64,000 bases of DNA from Bacteroidota bacterium (GCA_017860295.1 JAFNAS010000001.1:62001-126000), one strand, 5' to 3'. Shown: positions 35,148 through 44,688, counted from the first letter of the stretch. Numbers and translations: made by a program. The notes: generated from the sequence alone by a model not told the origin.

Positions 35148-35835
35148 TTAACAACTGCCGGTTTTCATCAAATTCAGCAACATAAGGTATTGGCTTATGA
35201 ATCACCAATAACAGTCGGGTCGGACAAATATTATAACTCCATATCGGCATCGCATGGAAAGTTCCTTTGATCGTAAGCGGAACAATGGGCAACTTAATTT
35301 CGGAAGCAAGGGTAAAAGCTCCGCGTTTAAACTTACCCAACTTGCCATTTTTGGATCGGGTACCTTCCGGGAAGATAACCACCGACGAACCGTTAACCAG
35401 TTTACGACTGGCAGCCTCAATGCTCTTCATCGCCGACATCGGGCTGCTCCGGTCAATAAAAATATGTCCGGCAGCTTCGCAGGCAGCACCCACCAACGGA
35501 ATCTTGCGAAGCTCTTTCTTCATAATCCATTTGAAACGCGAGTCGAGCCAACCGTACACCAAAAAAATATCATACACACTTTGATGATTTGCGGCAAAGA
35601 TATATGACTCCTCTTTCGCGATATTCTCGGCACCTTCCACTGTGACGGTAATAAACATGCCGTAGCAGGCAAAACGCGACCATGCACGTGCCGGCAGGTA
35701 GGTGATTTCTTTATCGCGAAACAGCGCAGCAAAGAGCATCGTAAATAATGCTGTTAACACAGTAGCAACCACAAACAATGGCAAAAATATCAGCCATTGA
35801 TACAAAAAAAGAATCGGATTGATGTTGCGTTTCAT
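35110..35835 (-). CDS. plsC: 1-acyl-sn-glycerol-3-phosphate acyltransferase
   Basis: Phospholipid synthesis: transfers a second acyl chain to lysophosphatidic acid at the inner membrane. The 241-residue protein has an N-terminal membrane helix pair (about residues 8-40), the HX4D catalytic motif (NHQSVYD, His84/Asp89), the glycerol-phosphate binding FPEGTRS (about residue 155) and VPLTIKGT. It belongs to the minus-strand cluster with rpoN upstream and the OmpA/PD40 gene downstream, overlapping the latter's start by 38 bases. Confidence 0.95.
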   Translation of the reverse strand: MKRNINPILFLYQWLIFLPLFVVATVLTALFTMLFAALFRDKEITYLPARAWSRFACYGMFITVTVEGAENIAKEESYIFAANHQSVYDIFLVYGWLDSRFKWIMKKELRKIPLVGAACEAAGHIFIDRSSPMSAMKSIEAASRKLVNGSSVVIFPEGTRSKNGKLGKFKRGAFTLASEIKLPIVPLTIKGTFHAMPIWSYNICPTRLLLVIHKPIPYVAEFDENRQLLIEKVRTEVETDI

Positions 35836-35858
35836 CTGAATCTACTGATTAGATCAAT

Positions 35859-36884
35859 CTATTTTTTAGGTTCAAGCGTTGCCAGATAGTCAAACAACAG
35901 ACCATAAACCTGATCACGAACCGGCTTGCGTGAAAGCACTAAATCGTGCATTCCTCCGGTAATGCCTATTATCTTCACATTCGTCGAAATGGTTCGGGCA
36001 TATTTATGAATATCTTCCACATTGAGTACGGCATCGGCGTTGAAAAGGTCATCCGTCCATTTTTTTGGATTAATGGATCGATCGGAATGCATCACCAAAA
36101 CGGGTTTCGCAATGTGTAAACCGGCTTGTACCCGCTTGATGCCTTCATTCACGGCATGAATCCAACCGTAAGTAATATCGGGAGCCATCAAGGGTTTCAG
36201 TGCCAAACTGTAGTTCCACTCTCCTCTGAAATTCTTATGCAGACTTTCGCCATAAAGCCCTAAGCCAGGACTCTTCCGGGTACCTTCCGGGCGACTTTCG
36301 CCCTCTTTGGCAGCCACCTGCAAAATGGTAGCCCGAAGGATAGGACTCATATTCCAGGCAAAAAACGGACTGTTCAGAAAAACAACATCGAATTTTTCTT
36401 TTCCGATGCGGTCTTCGGCATAAAGCGCTGCAATCAATCCACCCATGGAATGTCCGTTAAGCACAACAAACGTATCCTTCTCGGCACGAATAATATTCAA
36501 AGCTTCGTCTATTTCGTTATAATATTCCACCAGATTACGCACATCTCCCCTTACTTGCCCAGGAAGAATAGATCGCCCGTTTTTCCTCAGATCGAGAGCA
36601 TAAAAGTTATACCCATGCTTAATATATTGATCGGCCATCTCCGTTTGAAAGAAATAGTCGTTAAAACCATGAATATACAGTACTGCTTTACGGGCATTGG
36701 TATCGGGTACCAATTTGCGAACCAACGTGGCCACCACCTGACCGTTGTAATCACGACCCATATTTAAGGTAGTCTTCTGAAATCCCTGACACAAACTATC
36801 AGGTACGTACTCGTGCTTCATTTGCGCATTTATTACCACGCAAGACAAAAGTAGCAATGATGCTGTCAATAATTTACGAATCAT
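35859..36884 (-). CDS. Exported alpha/beta hydrolase (serine aminopeptidase S33 / lysophospholipase-like)
   Basis: Exported serine hydrolase of 341 residues. A signal peptide (MIRKLLTASLLLLSCVVINAQ) precedes an alpha/beta hydrolase core: oxyanion-side motif LYIHGFNDYFFQ, nucleophile elbow NGHSMGGL (Ser146), an acid candidate in VLVMHSDRSIN and the His in TGGMHDLVLS. The monoglyceride-lipase-like sequence and the plsC neighbour suggest lipid ester substrates, but peptidase activity cannot be excluded. It lies between rpoN (29-base gap) and plsC (23-base gap). Confidence 0.85.
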   Translation of the reverse strand: MIRKLLTASLLLLSCVVINAQMKHEYVPDSLCQGFQKTTLNMGRDYNGQVVATLVRKLVPDTNARKAVLYIHGFNDYFFQTEMADQYIKHGYNFYALDLRKNGRSILPGQVRGDVRNLVEYYNEIDEALNIIRAEKDTFVVLNGHSMGGLIAALYAEDRIGKEKFDVVFLNSPFFAWNMSPILRATILQVAAKEGESRPEGTRKSPGLGLYGESLHKNFRGEWNYSLALKPLMAPDITYGWIHAVNEGIKRVQAGLHIAKPVLVMHSDRSINPKKWTDDLFNADAVLNVEDIHKYARTISTNVKIIGITGGMHDLVLSRKPVRDQVYGLLFDYLATLEPKK

Positions 36885-36913
36885 ATATAATATACTGTTA
36901 TGGATTTAATTAA

Positions 36914-38362
36914 CTATAATTGCTTCCGTAATTGAGCCGTTGGCAGACCCAGCTGATCGCGATATTTGGCAACCGTCCTGCGGGCAATATCGAAACCCTC
37001 CTTGGTCAATAACTCTGCCAGTTTTTCGTCCGAATAAGGCCGTTTTTTATCTTCACCATCGATGATATTCTGCAGCATATTTTTCACCTCATGCACCGAG
37101 AATTCCTCTCCAGATTCGGTTTGAACCAACTGCGAAAAGAAATATTTCAACGGAAACGTACCAAACTCGGTCTGCACATATTTGCTGTTGCTTACCCTCG
37201 AAATTGTAGAAAGATCGTAACCGGTTATCTCGGCCACATCTTTAAGAATCATCGGTTTAAGCAGAGCCTCGTTACCATCCAGAAAAAATGGTTGCTGAAG
37301 CCCGATAATAGCCCGCATGGTAGTAAGCAACGTAACGTTCCTCCGGTTCAACGTTTCAATAAAAATTTCTGCCGATTCAATCTGCTGCTTCACATATTGC
37401 ACGGCTTCTTTCACATTTTTATTGGCCGATTTTTCCGACGCAAACTGTTGTTGCATTTGTTGATAATCGGGATTCACCCGCAAAGAGTGTTGATTTCTGT
37501 CGTTCAGGGTAACTATCAGTACCCCGTTATCGTTTTCCACAATAAAATCAGGGATCACTACCTCTTTGTTTTTCTCGAGCAGCGTGCTCCATGCATTACC
37601 AGGTTTCGGATTGAGATGTAATACTTTGTGCACAACTTGCTTCATCGCCTCATCTGTAATCCCCAATTCCGACATTATTTTCTGGTAATTCTTACGTGCA
37701 AATTCCTCAAAATAACGACCAATCACTATTTTAGCCAATTTACAGGCTTTCGATTCCGTTTCATGCCGACCGAGTTGAAGTAACAGGCATTCCTGCAACG
37801 ATCGAGCACAAACCCCGGGAGGATCAAACTCCTGCACAGAGGCAATTGCTTCGCTCAAATCTTTCTCGCTTACATCTTGCCCGAGCTGAAACAACAGGTC
37901 GTTACTCATGTCGTCAGTAGACCGACGCAGGTAGCCGTCGTTATCGATATTGCCGATAATGTATTCCACCAGAGTTCGTTCGTATTCCGTCATCGCACGA
38001 AGTCCGACCTGTTCCTGCAAAAATTCATGAAAAGTAAGATCGGCCGAAAACGGAATATCTTCTTTCTTTTCATCCCTCGATCGATTATTTGCAATTAACT
38101 TATAATCAGGAATTTCATCTTCATTCCGATAATCGCCCAGATCGGCATCTCCGTTATCTGAATCCGATCCGAATTCATCCTGATTATCCATATCGCTGGA
38201 TGATTCATCCCCGGACGACTCTTCCAGCGCGGGATTGCTTTCCAGTTCCTGAATGACACGCTCATCCAACTCGATCGTAGTAGCCTCGAGCAACTTCACC
38301 AACATCAATTGTTGAGGCAACAGCTTAAGTTGTTGTTTTTGTGCAAGTTGTTGTTTAAGCAT
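36914..38362 (-). CDS. rpoN: RNA polymerase sigma-54 factor
   Basis: Alternative sigma factor that needs an ATP-driven activator. The 482-residue protein has all three parts: the Gln/Leu-rich activator-interacting N-terminus (LKQQLAQKQQLKLLPQQL, with ESNPALEE), an acidic linker (about 50-100), the core-binding domain, and the DNA-binding C-terminus with the RpoN box (ARRTVAKYRDQLGLP, near residue 460). It is the second gene of a likely seven-gene operon starting with the nucleoside kinase. A probable target in the window is groES-groEL. Confidence 0.98.
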   Translation of the reverse strand: MLKQQLAQKQQLKLLPQQLMLVKLLEATTIELDERVIQELESNPALEESSGDESSSDMDNQDEFGSDSDNGDADLGDYRNEDEIPDYKLIANNRSRDEKKEDIPFSADLTFHEFLQEQVGLRAMTEYERTLVEYIIGNIDNDGYLRRSTDDMSNDLLFQLGQDVSEKDLSEAIASVQEFDPPGVCARSLQECLLLQLGRHETESKACKLAKIVIGRYFEEFARKNYQKIMSELGITDEAMKQVVHKVLHLNPKPGNAWSTLLEKNKEVVIPDFIVENDNGVLIVTLNDRNQHSLRVNPDYQQMQQQFASEKSANKNVKEAVQYVKQQIESAEIFIETLNRRNVTLLTTMRAIIGLQQPFFLDGNEALLKPMILKDVAEITGYDLSTISRVSNSKYVQTEFGTFPLKYFFSQLVQTESGEEFSVHEVKNMLQNIIDGEDKKRPYSDEKLAELLTKEGFDIARRTVAKYRDQLGLPTAQLRKQL

Positions 38363-38386
38363 AGATCAAAATACGATAAGTCTTTT

Positions 38387-40051
38387 TTAATATCTAAAAC
38401 TACTTCCTCCCAAAAATTCTCGCAAAAGCGATGTGGGAGGAATTTCACGGTCACGAATGGGTGTAAAATAGCGCATGAACTTAATTAAACGGTGCGCTTC
38501 GGTATATTCGTCACAATTTTGCGGCACCTCGGCCAGAATAGGTTCCACATGTTTTTTCAGTACTGCCAACTCGAAAATCAATGCCGAATTGAACATCACA
38601 TCCGCATTTTCCTGATAGGGAAAAATCCATTTGTCCTCACCGCGACGCACACTCGGCCAACGGGAAATGGTTTCGCGCGCACTGTAATTTCGAAATCGAT
38701 AGTCACGTACTATCCTTCGTATCAAACGATTGTCCGTTGTCGAGATCCAGTTATGATCGTCGAGTGCAATAGTTGTGAGTGCCGAAACGTAAATTTTGAA
38801 TTTATTTTCGGCAGGAATAGCATTCGTCAGCTCCGGATTCAATGCATGGATACCTTCCAACAACAAAACGTTGTCCGGCTTCAATTTAATTTTATCCCCT
38901 TTATAATATCGGCTACCGTCATCAAAACTGTAGGTCGGCATCTCTACCTCTTCACCCTTCAGCAAGCGACGAAGATGATCGTTAAACAAATCCAGATCTA
39001 GAGCAGTCAGCGCTTCATAATCGTAATCTCCGTTTTCGTCCTTTGGTGTTTGGTCACGACTTACGAAATAATTGTCGAGCGAAATACTGATGGGATGAAT
39101 ACCCGACACAACCAGCTGCACTCCCAATCGTTTACAAAACGTTGTTTTACCCGACGACGAAGGCCCGGCAATAAATACAAAGCGAGCCGTATCCTTCCGG
39201 TGGGCAATCATATCGGCAATCTGCGACACTTTCTTTTCGTGAAGCGCTTCTGCCACGTTTATCATGGTGTAGGTCAGATTCTTCTTACAGGCATAATTCA
39301 GATCGCCAATATTACGCATTCCCATCAGAGCATTCCAGGCAATAAACTCTTTGAAAACATTGAACATGACCGGTTGATCGACAAAATCTTCGAGTTTTAC
39401 CGGGTTATCCCGGTTTGGAACTCTCAGTAAAAAGCCATCCTGATAAGGTTCTATATCAAATATTGACAACTGTCCCGTTGACGGCAAAAGGGCACTGCTG
39501 TAATAATCGATGAAGTTACCGATGCGAAAATAGCGCGCATACGGAATTTCCATTGTTTCGAGCAAACGCACTTTATCCAGCTGTCCCCGTTGACGAAACA
39601 TTTCAATGACTTCCGGAGTTTGACGTTCTTCCCGCATCACAGGCAAGTCGTCGTTAACAATCTCCTTCATTCGATCTTTAATGGCTTGCAGATCCACGGC
39701 AATCACCTTCTTATCTTGCGTTACATTACCATAATAACCTTTCGAAACCGGATGTTCGATATGAAGTATTGCATTGGGATACAAATCATTAACCGCATTT
39801 GCCATTACCATCGATAGGGTTCGTACATATACCCGCATGCCCGACGGGCTACTCAGATCAATAAAAAAAATATCTTTGGGTTTAAAAACCAAATAATTAA
39901 GACTTTCAACCTTATTATTCACCAACGCGGCCACTACCTGAAACGGCAGTTTTACCTGTAATTTGCGATAAATCTCCAAAAGTGAACTCCCCGCCTGAAA
40001 ATGGTGATACGAATTGGTATTTTTACAATAGATGGTGATTATTTTTTCCAT
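38387..40051 (-). CDS. TGS-domain nucleoside (uridine) kinase
   Basis: Predicted nucleoside kinase of about 554 residues. An N-terminal TGS-like domain (EKIITIYCKNTNSYHHFQAGSSLLEIYRKL) and a threonyl-tRNA-synthetase-like second domain (about 50-270) precede a uridine-kinase P-loop domain (FIAGPSSSGKTTFCKRLG, SISLDNYFVSRDQTPKDENGDYDYE). This fusion is well known in Bacteroidota and clostridia. The frame also opens at 40078 and 40072; 40051 (MEKIITIYCK) best matches relatives. It is the first gene of the rpoN cluster. Confidence 0.88.
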   Translation of the reverse strand: MEKIITIYCKNTNSYHHFQAGSSLLEIYRKLQVKLPFQVVAALVNNKVESLNYLVFKPKDIFFIDLSSPSGMRVYVRTLSMVMANAVNDLYPNAILHIEHPVSKGYYGNVTQDKKVIAVDLQAIKDRMKEIVNDDLPVMREERQTPEVIEMFRQRGQLDKVRLLETMEIPYARYFRIGNFIDYYSSALLPSTGQLSIFDIEPYQDGFLLRVPNRDNPVKLEDFVDQPVMFNVFKEFIAWNALMGMRNIGDLNYACKKNLTYTMINVAEALHEKKVSQIADMIAHRKDTARFVFIAGPSSSGKTTFCKRLGVQLVVSGIHPISISLDNYFVSRDQTPKDENGDYDYEALTALDLDLFNDHLRRLLKGEEVEMPTYSFDDGSRYYKGDKIKLKPDNVLLLEGIHALNPELTNAIPAENKFKIYVSALTTIALDDHNWISTTDNRLIRRIVRDYRFRNYSARETISRWPSVRRGEDKWIFPYQENADVMFNSALIFELAVLKKHVEPILAEVPQNCDEYTEAHRLIKFMRYFTPIRDREIPPTSLLREFLGGSSFRY

Positions 40052-40131
40052 AGACAGATGCGTACTTTTCATTAACAAACTGGTAATAAGACAGCGTGAG
40101 AGATTTCGATTATGGCTATAAATGTAACGAA

Positions 40132-40155
40132 AAAATGGGCTGATTATGCCATTTT
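40132..40155 (-). terminator. Terminator after waaA
   Basis: On the minus strand AAAATGG-CATAATCAGC-CCATTTT followed by TTCG: a 7-bp stem with a 10-base loop and T-run, 20 bases after the waaA stop at 40176. It separates waaA from the nucleoside kinase/rpoN cluster. Confidence 0.55.
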
Positions 40156-40175
40156 AAGCCTTTTTACAGCAATAA

Positions 40176-41399
40176 TTATGCCAATTGTTGCATAATGAGG
40201 TCTGTAGCTCCTAAATTTTGATCGACGAAGTTGGCTGATTTCTCACCACACAAAGTTAAGTAATTGACATCCAACATTAATTTATCCAGCAGTTCCGAAT
40301 ATTGTTCTGTATCCGAAATTGAGAACCCACCTCCGGCATCGATTAAACCGCAAGCTTCCCTGAATTTATGATAATTGGGACCGAAAATCACAGGCACGCC
40401 ATAAACCGCAGCCTCCAGCACATTGTGAATTCCCACGCCGAATCCACCACCGATATAGGCTATCTGTCCGTAACGGTAAATCGAAGAAAGCAGCCCGATA
40501 CAATCAATGACGAGGCAATCGGCATTGGCTGCATCACGTTCGTCTGTTTTCGTATAGCGCGCATACGGTCGCTTCAGTTTCCGACAAATATCCTCAATAT
40601 GCAACTCGCTTGTAACATGGGGAGCTACAATCAGGTACAAATCTTTATGCGTATTGAAATAATCGAACAAAATATCCTCGTCCAGTGGCCACGAACTACC
40701 GGCAACCAAAACCTGTCGTCCTTTGGCAAATGCTTCGACCAGAGGCAAATTCTTTGCTTGAGCTGCAATTTCGGACACTCTGTCGAAACGGGTATCACCG
40801 GCAACGGTTACGTTGATTATTCCGATGGTTTTCAACAACTCTTCAGAAGTTTTATCCTGTACATAAAGGCGCGTAAAAGCAGAAAGTAATTTGCGGTACC
40901 AACCACCATACCATTTGAAAAAGGTCTGTTGCGGACGAAAAATGGCCGAAACAAGATAGGTTGGGATATTTCGTTTTTTCAGCTCTGTAAGGTAGTTTGC
41001 CCAAAATTCATATTTGACAAAAACAGCTTTTTCAGGATTGACAATGTTCAAAAAACGAGCTACATTTCCGGGCGTATCCATTGGCAAATAGACAATAACA
41101 TCGGCTCCCGCATAACTTTTCCGCACTTCGTAACCCGACGGCGAAAAAAATGTAAGTACGATTTTCACCTCCGGCGTGCGACGCTTCAATTCTTCCATCA
41201 AAGGACGTCCCTGCTCAAATTCACCCAACGACGACGCATGAAACCAGACATATCTTTGCCCGGCAACAATTTGCTGTTGCAACAACCCCATACTCTGTTT
41301 TTGACCACGAGCAAGCAATCTTGCTTTTTCGTTCCATCTGCCCGCCACGTTTATACCCGTCTGGTAAAACGAAATCGCCGCATTGTAAATTAAAGACAT
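40176..41399 (-). CDS. waaA: 3-deoxy-D-manno-octulosonic acid (Kdo) transferase
   Basis: Glycosyltransferase that adds Kdo to lipid A at the inner membrane, the core step of lipopolysaccharide synthesis. The 407-residue protein shows an N-terminal membrane-associated helix (SLIYNAAISFYQTGINVAGR), FHASSLGEFEQGRPLMEELKRR, VSAIFRPQQTFFKWYGG, and the C-terminal donor-site GGGFGVGIHNVLEAAVYGVPVIFGPNYHKF. Standard length. A -7 box (TATCTTTG, 41432-41425, minus strand) precedes it, and it is followed by its own terminator. Confidence 0.95.
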   Translation of the reverse strand: MSLIYNAAISFYQTGINVAGRWNEKARLLARGQKQSMGLLQQQIVAGQRYVWFHASSLGEFEQGRPLMEELKRRTPEVKIVLTFFSPSGYEVRKSYAGADVIVYLPMDTPGNVARFLNIVNPEKAVFVKYEFWANYLTELKKRNIPTYLVSAIFRPQQTFFKWYGGWYRKLLSAFTRLYVQDKTSEELLKTIGIINVTVAGDTRFDRVSEIAAQAKNLPLVEAFAKGRQVLVAGSSWPLDEDILFDYFNTHKDLYLIVAPHVTSELHIEDICRKLKRPYARYTKTDERDAANADCLVIDCIGLLSSIYRYGQIAYIGGGFGVGIHNVLEAAVYGVPVIFGPNYHKFREACGLIDAGGGFSISDTEQYSELLDKLMLDVNYLTLCGEKSANFVDQNLGATDLIMQQLA

Positions 41400-41606
41400 A
41401 TATTTTAGGTATTGATCAAGGCTGCAAAGATAGCTTTTTTGAGGCTAAAAAGTAAGTTCGAAAGGATTATTGACACTTTGCCTCTTATTGCCGCAAAATA
41501 AACTCAAATATCTTATTATAAATGCGTTATACCACACAATCCGTTCGTTTGTTTTTTTTAACTTTATTTTATATGCAAGAAAAGTCATCAAACAAGAAGT
41601 TGCCAT

Positions 41607-41614
41607 ATATTTGT
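41607..41614 (+). promoter_or_regulatory. -7 box before the MarR-type gene
   Basis: TATATTTG matches TAnnTTTG; no clear -33 TTTG is seen 20 bases upstream. The MarR ATG lies 36 bases downstream, with a palindrome-like site (41618-41633) immediately after the box, where a repressor would block RNA polymerase. Confidence 0.5.
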
Positions 41615-41617
41615 AAG

Positions 41618-41633
41618 GTTGTTTATGCAACTA
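41618..41633. promoter_or_regulatory. Candidate MarR operator 1
   Basis: GGTTGTTTATGCAACT matches 12 of 16 bases of the perfect palindrome AGTTGTTCAAACAACT at 42100-42115. It lies directly after the -7 box of the regulator gene, suggesting autorepression. Confidence 0.45.
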
Positions 41634-41649
41634 TAAGCCAATTAACTAT

Positions 41650-42084
41650 ATGGTACAAATACAAGAAGATGAAGTATTTAGCATATTAACAGGAAAAGTA
41701 TCGACAGCCATAAATCGTACATTTCTGCGCTCCTTTGCCCAAGAAGGGATAGATATCACAACGGAACAATGGTCGGTGCTTGCCTGTCTGTGGAAGAAGG
41801 ACTGCGTAACCCAGCAAACGATTTGCACATTAACATCAAAAGATAAGCCCAGCATGACTCGCCTGATAGACAATTTGGAAAAAAGGAATCTGGTTCAACG
41901 CATGCCGGATAAAAACGATAGGCGCAACAATCTTATTCATCTGACACAAGCAGGTTCGGCGCTTCAGACGAAAGCGACCGAAATTGTGCAAAGTATTGCA
42001 ACCAAAACACTAAACAATATCACGGAAGATGAATTGAACGTCAGCCGAATTGTGTTGAAGAAAATCATGGAAAATCTGCAATAA
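41650..42084 (+). CDS. MarR-family transcriptional regulator
   Basis: Winged-helix regulator of 144 residues. The DNA-reading segment is DCVTQQTICTLTSKDKPSMTRLIDNLEKRNLVQRMPDKNDRRNNLIHLT, with the wing at the conserved DRR. It is the first gene of an efflux cluster (TolC, HlyD, four ABC-2 permeases) and probably represses it until an inducer, often an antimicrobial or phenolic compound in this family, binds. Two related palindromic sites flank the gene. The effector is unknown. Confidence 0.92.
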   Translation: MVQIQEDEVFSILTGKVSTAINRTFLRSFAQEGIDITTEQWSVLACLWKKDCVTQQTICTLTSKDKPSMTRLIDNLEKRNLVQRMPDKNDRRNNLIHLTQAGSALQTKATEIVQSIATKTLNNITEDELNVSRIVLKKIMENLQ

Positions 42085-42099
42085 TTTTTATACACTATT

Positions 42100-42115
42100 A
42101 GTTGTTCAAACAACT
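42100..42115. promoter_or_regulatory. Candidate MarR operator 2 before the TolC-like gene
   Basis: AGTTGTT-CA-AACAACT is a perfect 16-bp palindrome between the regulator and the TolC-like gene, 37 bases before ATG 42152. MarR proteins bind such short palindromes. A second, imperfect copy lies before the regulator gene. Confidence 0.6.
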
Positions 42116-42151
42116 TTATTTCACATTCAAACTTTACAATCATTGAATATT

Positions 42152-43654
42152 ATGGCAAAAAAAATCTGCATTTTAGCTATAACGGCATTCGTGACAATGC
42201 CTCTTTTTGCTCAAAAGACTCTTCAATTGGAAGAATGCAGGCAGATGGCATTGGCTCACAACAAAAGCATACAGATAGCACAAGAAAATGTAAAGGCGGC
42301 TCGCCAACTCAAACAAGCAGCTTTTGCCCAGTTTCTACCCAATTTTTCAGCAAATGCAGCCTACACCTGGAATCAGAAAAATATATCTCTGTTGTCCGAA
42401 GATGCCTATCTTCCCACTTATGCCTACAATGCCAACGGATCTATTAACTATGCAAATTCATGGAACAACTCGTGGACAGTAGTCAACAATACTCCGGTAC
42501 CGTTGGATGCTAACGGCAATCCTTTTAATCCATCTACCAATCCCGAAAAAATTCAATGGAAAAACAAGGCGTTGCTCCCCAAAGAGGCAATGGAATATGA
42601 TATAAAAAATGTATTTGTCGGTACCATCGGCTTTACGCAACCCATTTTTATGGGCGGCAAAATCAAAGCGCTGTACGACATTGCCAAATACGGAGAACAC
42701 CTTGCCAACGCTCAACAGGAAAACAAAGCAACAGAACTCATGCAGGAAGTGGACGAAGACTATTGGCGGGTAGTTTCGCTGGAAAGTAAAGTCGCTTTAG
42801 CCAAAGAATACAAGAGTTTGATTATGAAAATGGATTCCGACATCCGCATCATGGTAGACGAAGGTGTAGCCACGAAAGCCGATGCCTTAAAAGTACGGGT
42901 AAAACTAAATGAAGCCGACGTCTCATTAACCAAAGCCGAAGACGGACTAAATTTATCGCGTATGGCGTTGAATCAGGTATGCGGAATGCCGTTGGACGAA
43001 ACGTACCGCCTTGCCGATCAGAATCTGGAAGCTAAAATCATTGAAACGAAATTAATACCACTGGATCAGGCATTGGCAAACCGACCGGAAATCAAGGCAT
43101 TGACACAAATACAAAATATTGCCAAAGCAAGCGAGAAAGCCATGTTCTCACGTTTCTTACCGGACATTGCTCTGACAGGAAATTACCTCGTTTCCAATCC
43201 GAATTCATTCAACGGATTCGAAACCAAATTCGGCGGAATGTTTACTGTCGGCGTGGTTGCCCACGTGCCTTTATTTCATTTTGGAGATAAAATCCACACG
43301 TTGAATGCAGCAAAATCGCAGTACCGCATTGCGACGCTCGAATTACAGGAAGCCAAAGAAAAAATGGAGCTACAGATCAAACAAAGTTCGTTCAAAACCG
43401 TCGAAAGCATTAAAAAGCAAACAATGACACAACACAACATCAATCAGGCAGAAGAGAACCTCCGTTATGCAACAGAAGGTTTTGAGGCCGGCGTAATCAC
43501 ATCGACAGATTTACTGGCAGCTCAAACAGCCTGGCTCTCGGCAAAATCAGAAAATATCGATGCAATCATTGATGTCAAGTTATGTAATTTATACCTCGAA
43601 AAATATCAGGGCATACTCAAAATTACACCAACAAAGACTGTCACGAAGAAATAA
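42152..43654 (+). CDS. TolC-family outer-membrane efflux protein
   Basis: Outer-membrane channel of a tripartite efflux system, 500 residues. A signal peptide (MAKKICILAITAFVTMPLFAQ) is followed by two repeats of long periplasmic helices, for example LQLEECRQMALAHNKSIQIAQENVKAARQLKQAAFAQFLPNF and the second-repeat counterpart LDQALANRPEIKALTQIQNIAKASEKAMFSRFLPDIALTGNY. The frame opens at a TTG (42143) but ATG 42152 is the natural start. The next gene (HlyD-like) follows after 32 bases. Confidence 0.93.
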   Translation: MAKKICILAITAFVTMPLFAQKTLQLEECRQMALAHNKSIQIAQENVKAARQLKQAAFAQFLPNFSANAAYTWNQKNISLLSEDAYLPTYAYNANGSINYANSWNNSWTVVNNTPVPLDANGNPFNPSTNPEKIQWKNKALLPKEAMEYDIKNVFVGTIGFTQPIFMGGKIKALYDIAKYGEHLANAQQENKATELMQEVDEDYWRVVSLESKVALAKEYKSLIMKMDSDIRIMVDEGVATKADALKVRVKLNEADVSLTKAEDGLNLSRMALNQVCGMPLDETYRLADQNLEAKIIETKLIPLDQALANRPEIKALTQIQNIAKASEKAMFSRFLPDIALTGNYLVSNPNSFNGFETKFGGMFTVGVVAHVPLFHFGDKIHTLNAAKSQYRIATLELQEAKEKMELQIKQSSFKTVESIKKQTMTQHNINQAEENLRYATEGFEAGVITSTDLLAAQTAWLSAKSENIDAIIDVKLCNLYLEKYQGILKITPTKTVTKK

Positions 43655-43686
43655 TAAAAATACAACTATCTAAAATACAGACAGAA

Positions 43687-44688
43687 ATGAAAAAAGAAAA
43701 CATCAACAATAAAGATTTGAGAGTCGGATTAATCAGTCTTTTGGCAGCTCTTGTTATTCTCTTTATCATCGGATTATTCGTATTCCGGCCCGAACCCATC
43801 ACTATTCAGGGTGAAGCCGACGCAACGGAAGTCAGAATCTCAGGAAAAGTACCCGGACGCATCAAACTCTTCCTGACCGAAGAAGGAGCCAAAGTAAAAG
43901 CCGGCGATACGGTTGTCATCATAGACAGCCCGGAACTGAATGCCAAATTGGAACAAGCGACTGCAGCCGAAGATGCTGCTTTGGCACAAGACCGTAAAGC
44001 AAAAAAAGGTGCTCGCAAAGAGCAAATTGCCGGTGCTTACGAGATGTGGCAGAAGGCAACAGTTGGTGTCGATATTGCCAAAAAATCATACGACCGTGTA
44101 CAACGGTTGTTCGACAAAGGAGTGGTAACCGCCCAAAAACATGACGAAGCCGAAGCACAGTATAAAGCTGCTGTTGCACAAGCAAATGCTGCAAAAACGC
44201 AGTACGACATGGCCATAAACGGCACCGAAAGCGAAGACAAAGATGCCGCGCTGGCCATGGTTAACCGAGCCAAAGGCGCTGTGAAGGAAGTAAGATCTTA
44301 CCTGCACGAAACTTGTCTTGTATCTCCGATTGATGGCGAAGTATCCGAAGTTTTTCCGAAACGCGGCGAACTGGTAGGCACTGGTGCTCCAATTATGAGC
44401 ATCGTCGATTTGAACGATATCTGGTTCGTTTTCAACGTACGCGAGGACCTGCTTGCAAACATGAAAATGGGGAGTACATTCAACGTACAAATCCCGGCGC
44501 TTGGTAATAAAATCGTTCAGGTAAAAGTCACCTATCTTAAAGCAATGGCATCGTACGCCACTTGGAAGGCTACCAAAGCAACCGGACAATTTGATGTAAA
44601 AACGTTTGAAGTTCACGCTCGTCCAACGAGCAAAGTAGACGGATTACGCCCGGGTATGAGTGCTCTGGTGGACAAAATCGTAAAATAA
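43687..44688 (+). CDS. HlyD/EmrA-like periplasmic adaptor
   Basis: Membrane-fusion protein linking inner-membrane pump and TolC, 333 residues. It has an N-terminal anchor helix (LISLLAALVILFIIGLFVF), a lipoyl-like half-domain (VRISGKVPGRIKLFLTEEGAKVKAGDTVVIID), a helical hairpin (about 85-205; KKSYDRVQRLFDKGVVTAQKHDEAEAQYKAA), the second lipoyl half (SPIDGEVSEVFPKRGELVGTGAPIM) and a beta-barrel domain ending LRPGMSALVDKIVK. It sits between the TolC-like gene and the ABC-2 permease pairs. Confidence 0.92.
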   Translation: MKKENINNKDLRVGLISLLAALVILFIIGLFVFRPEPITIQGEADATEVRISGKVPGRIKLFLTEEGAKVKAGDTVVIIDSPELNAKLEQATAAEDAALAQDRKAKKGARKEQIAGAYEMWQKATVGVDIAKKSYDRVQRLFDKGVVTAQKHDEAEAQYKAAVAQANAAKTQYDMAINGTESEDKDAALAMVNRAKGAVKEVRSYLHETCLVSPIDGEVSEVFPKRGELVGTGAPIMSIVDLNDIWFVFNVREDLLANMKMGSTFNVQIPALGNKIVQVKVTYLKAMASYATWKATKATGQFDVKTFEVHARPTSKVDGLRPGMSALVDKIVK

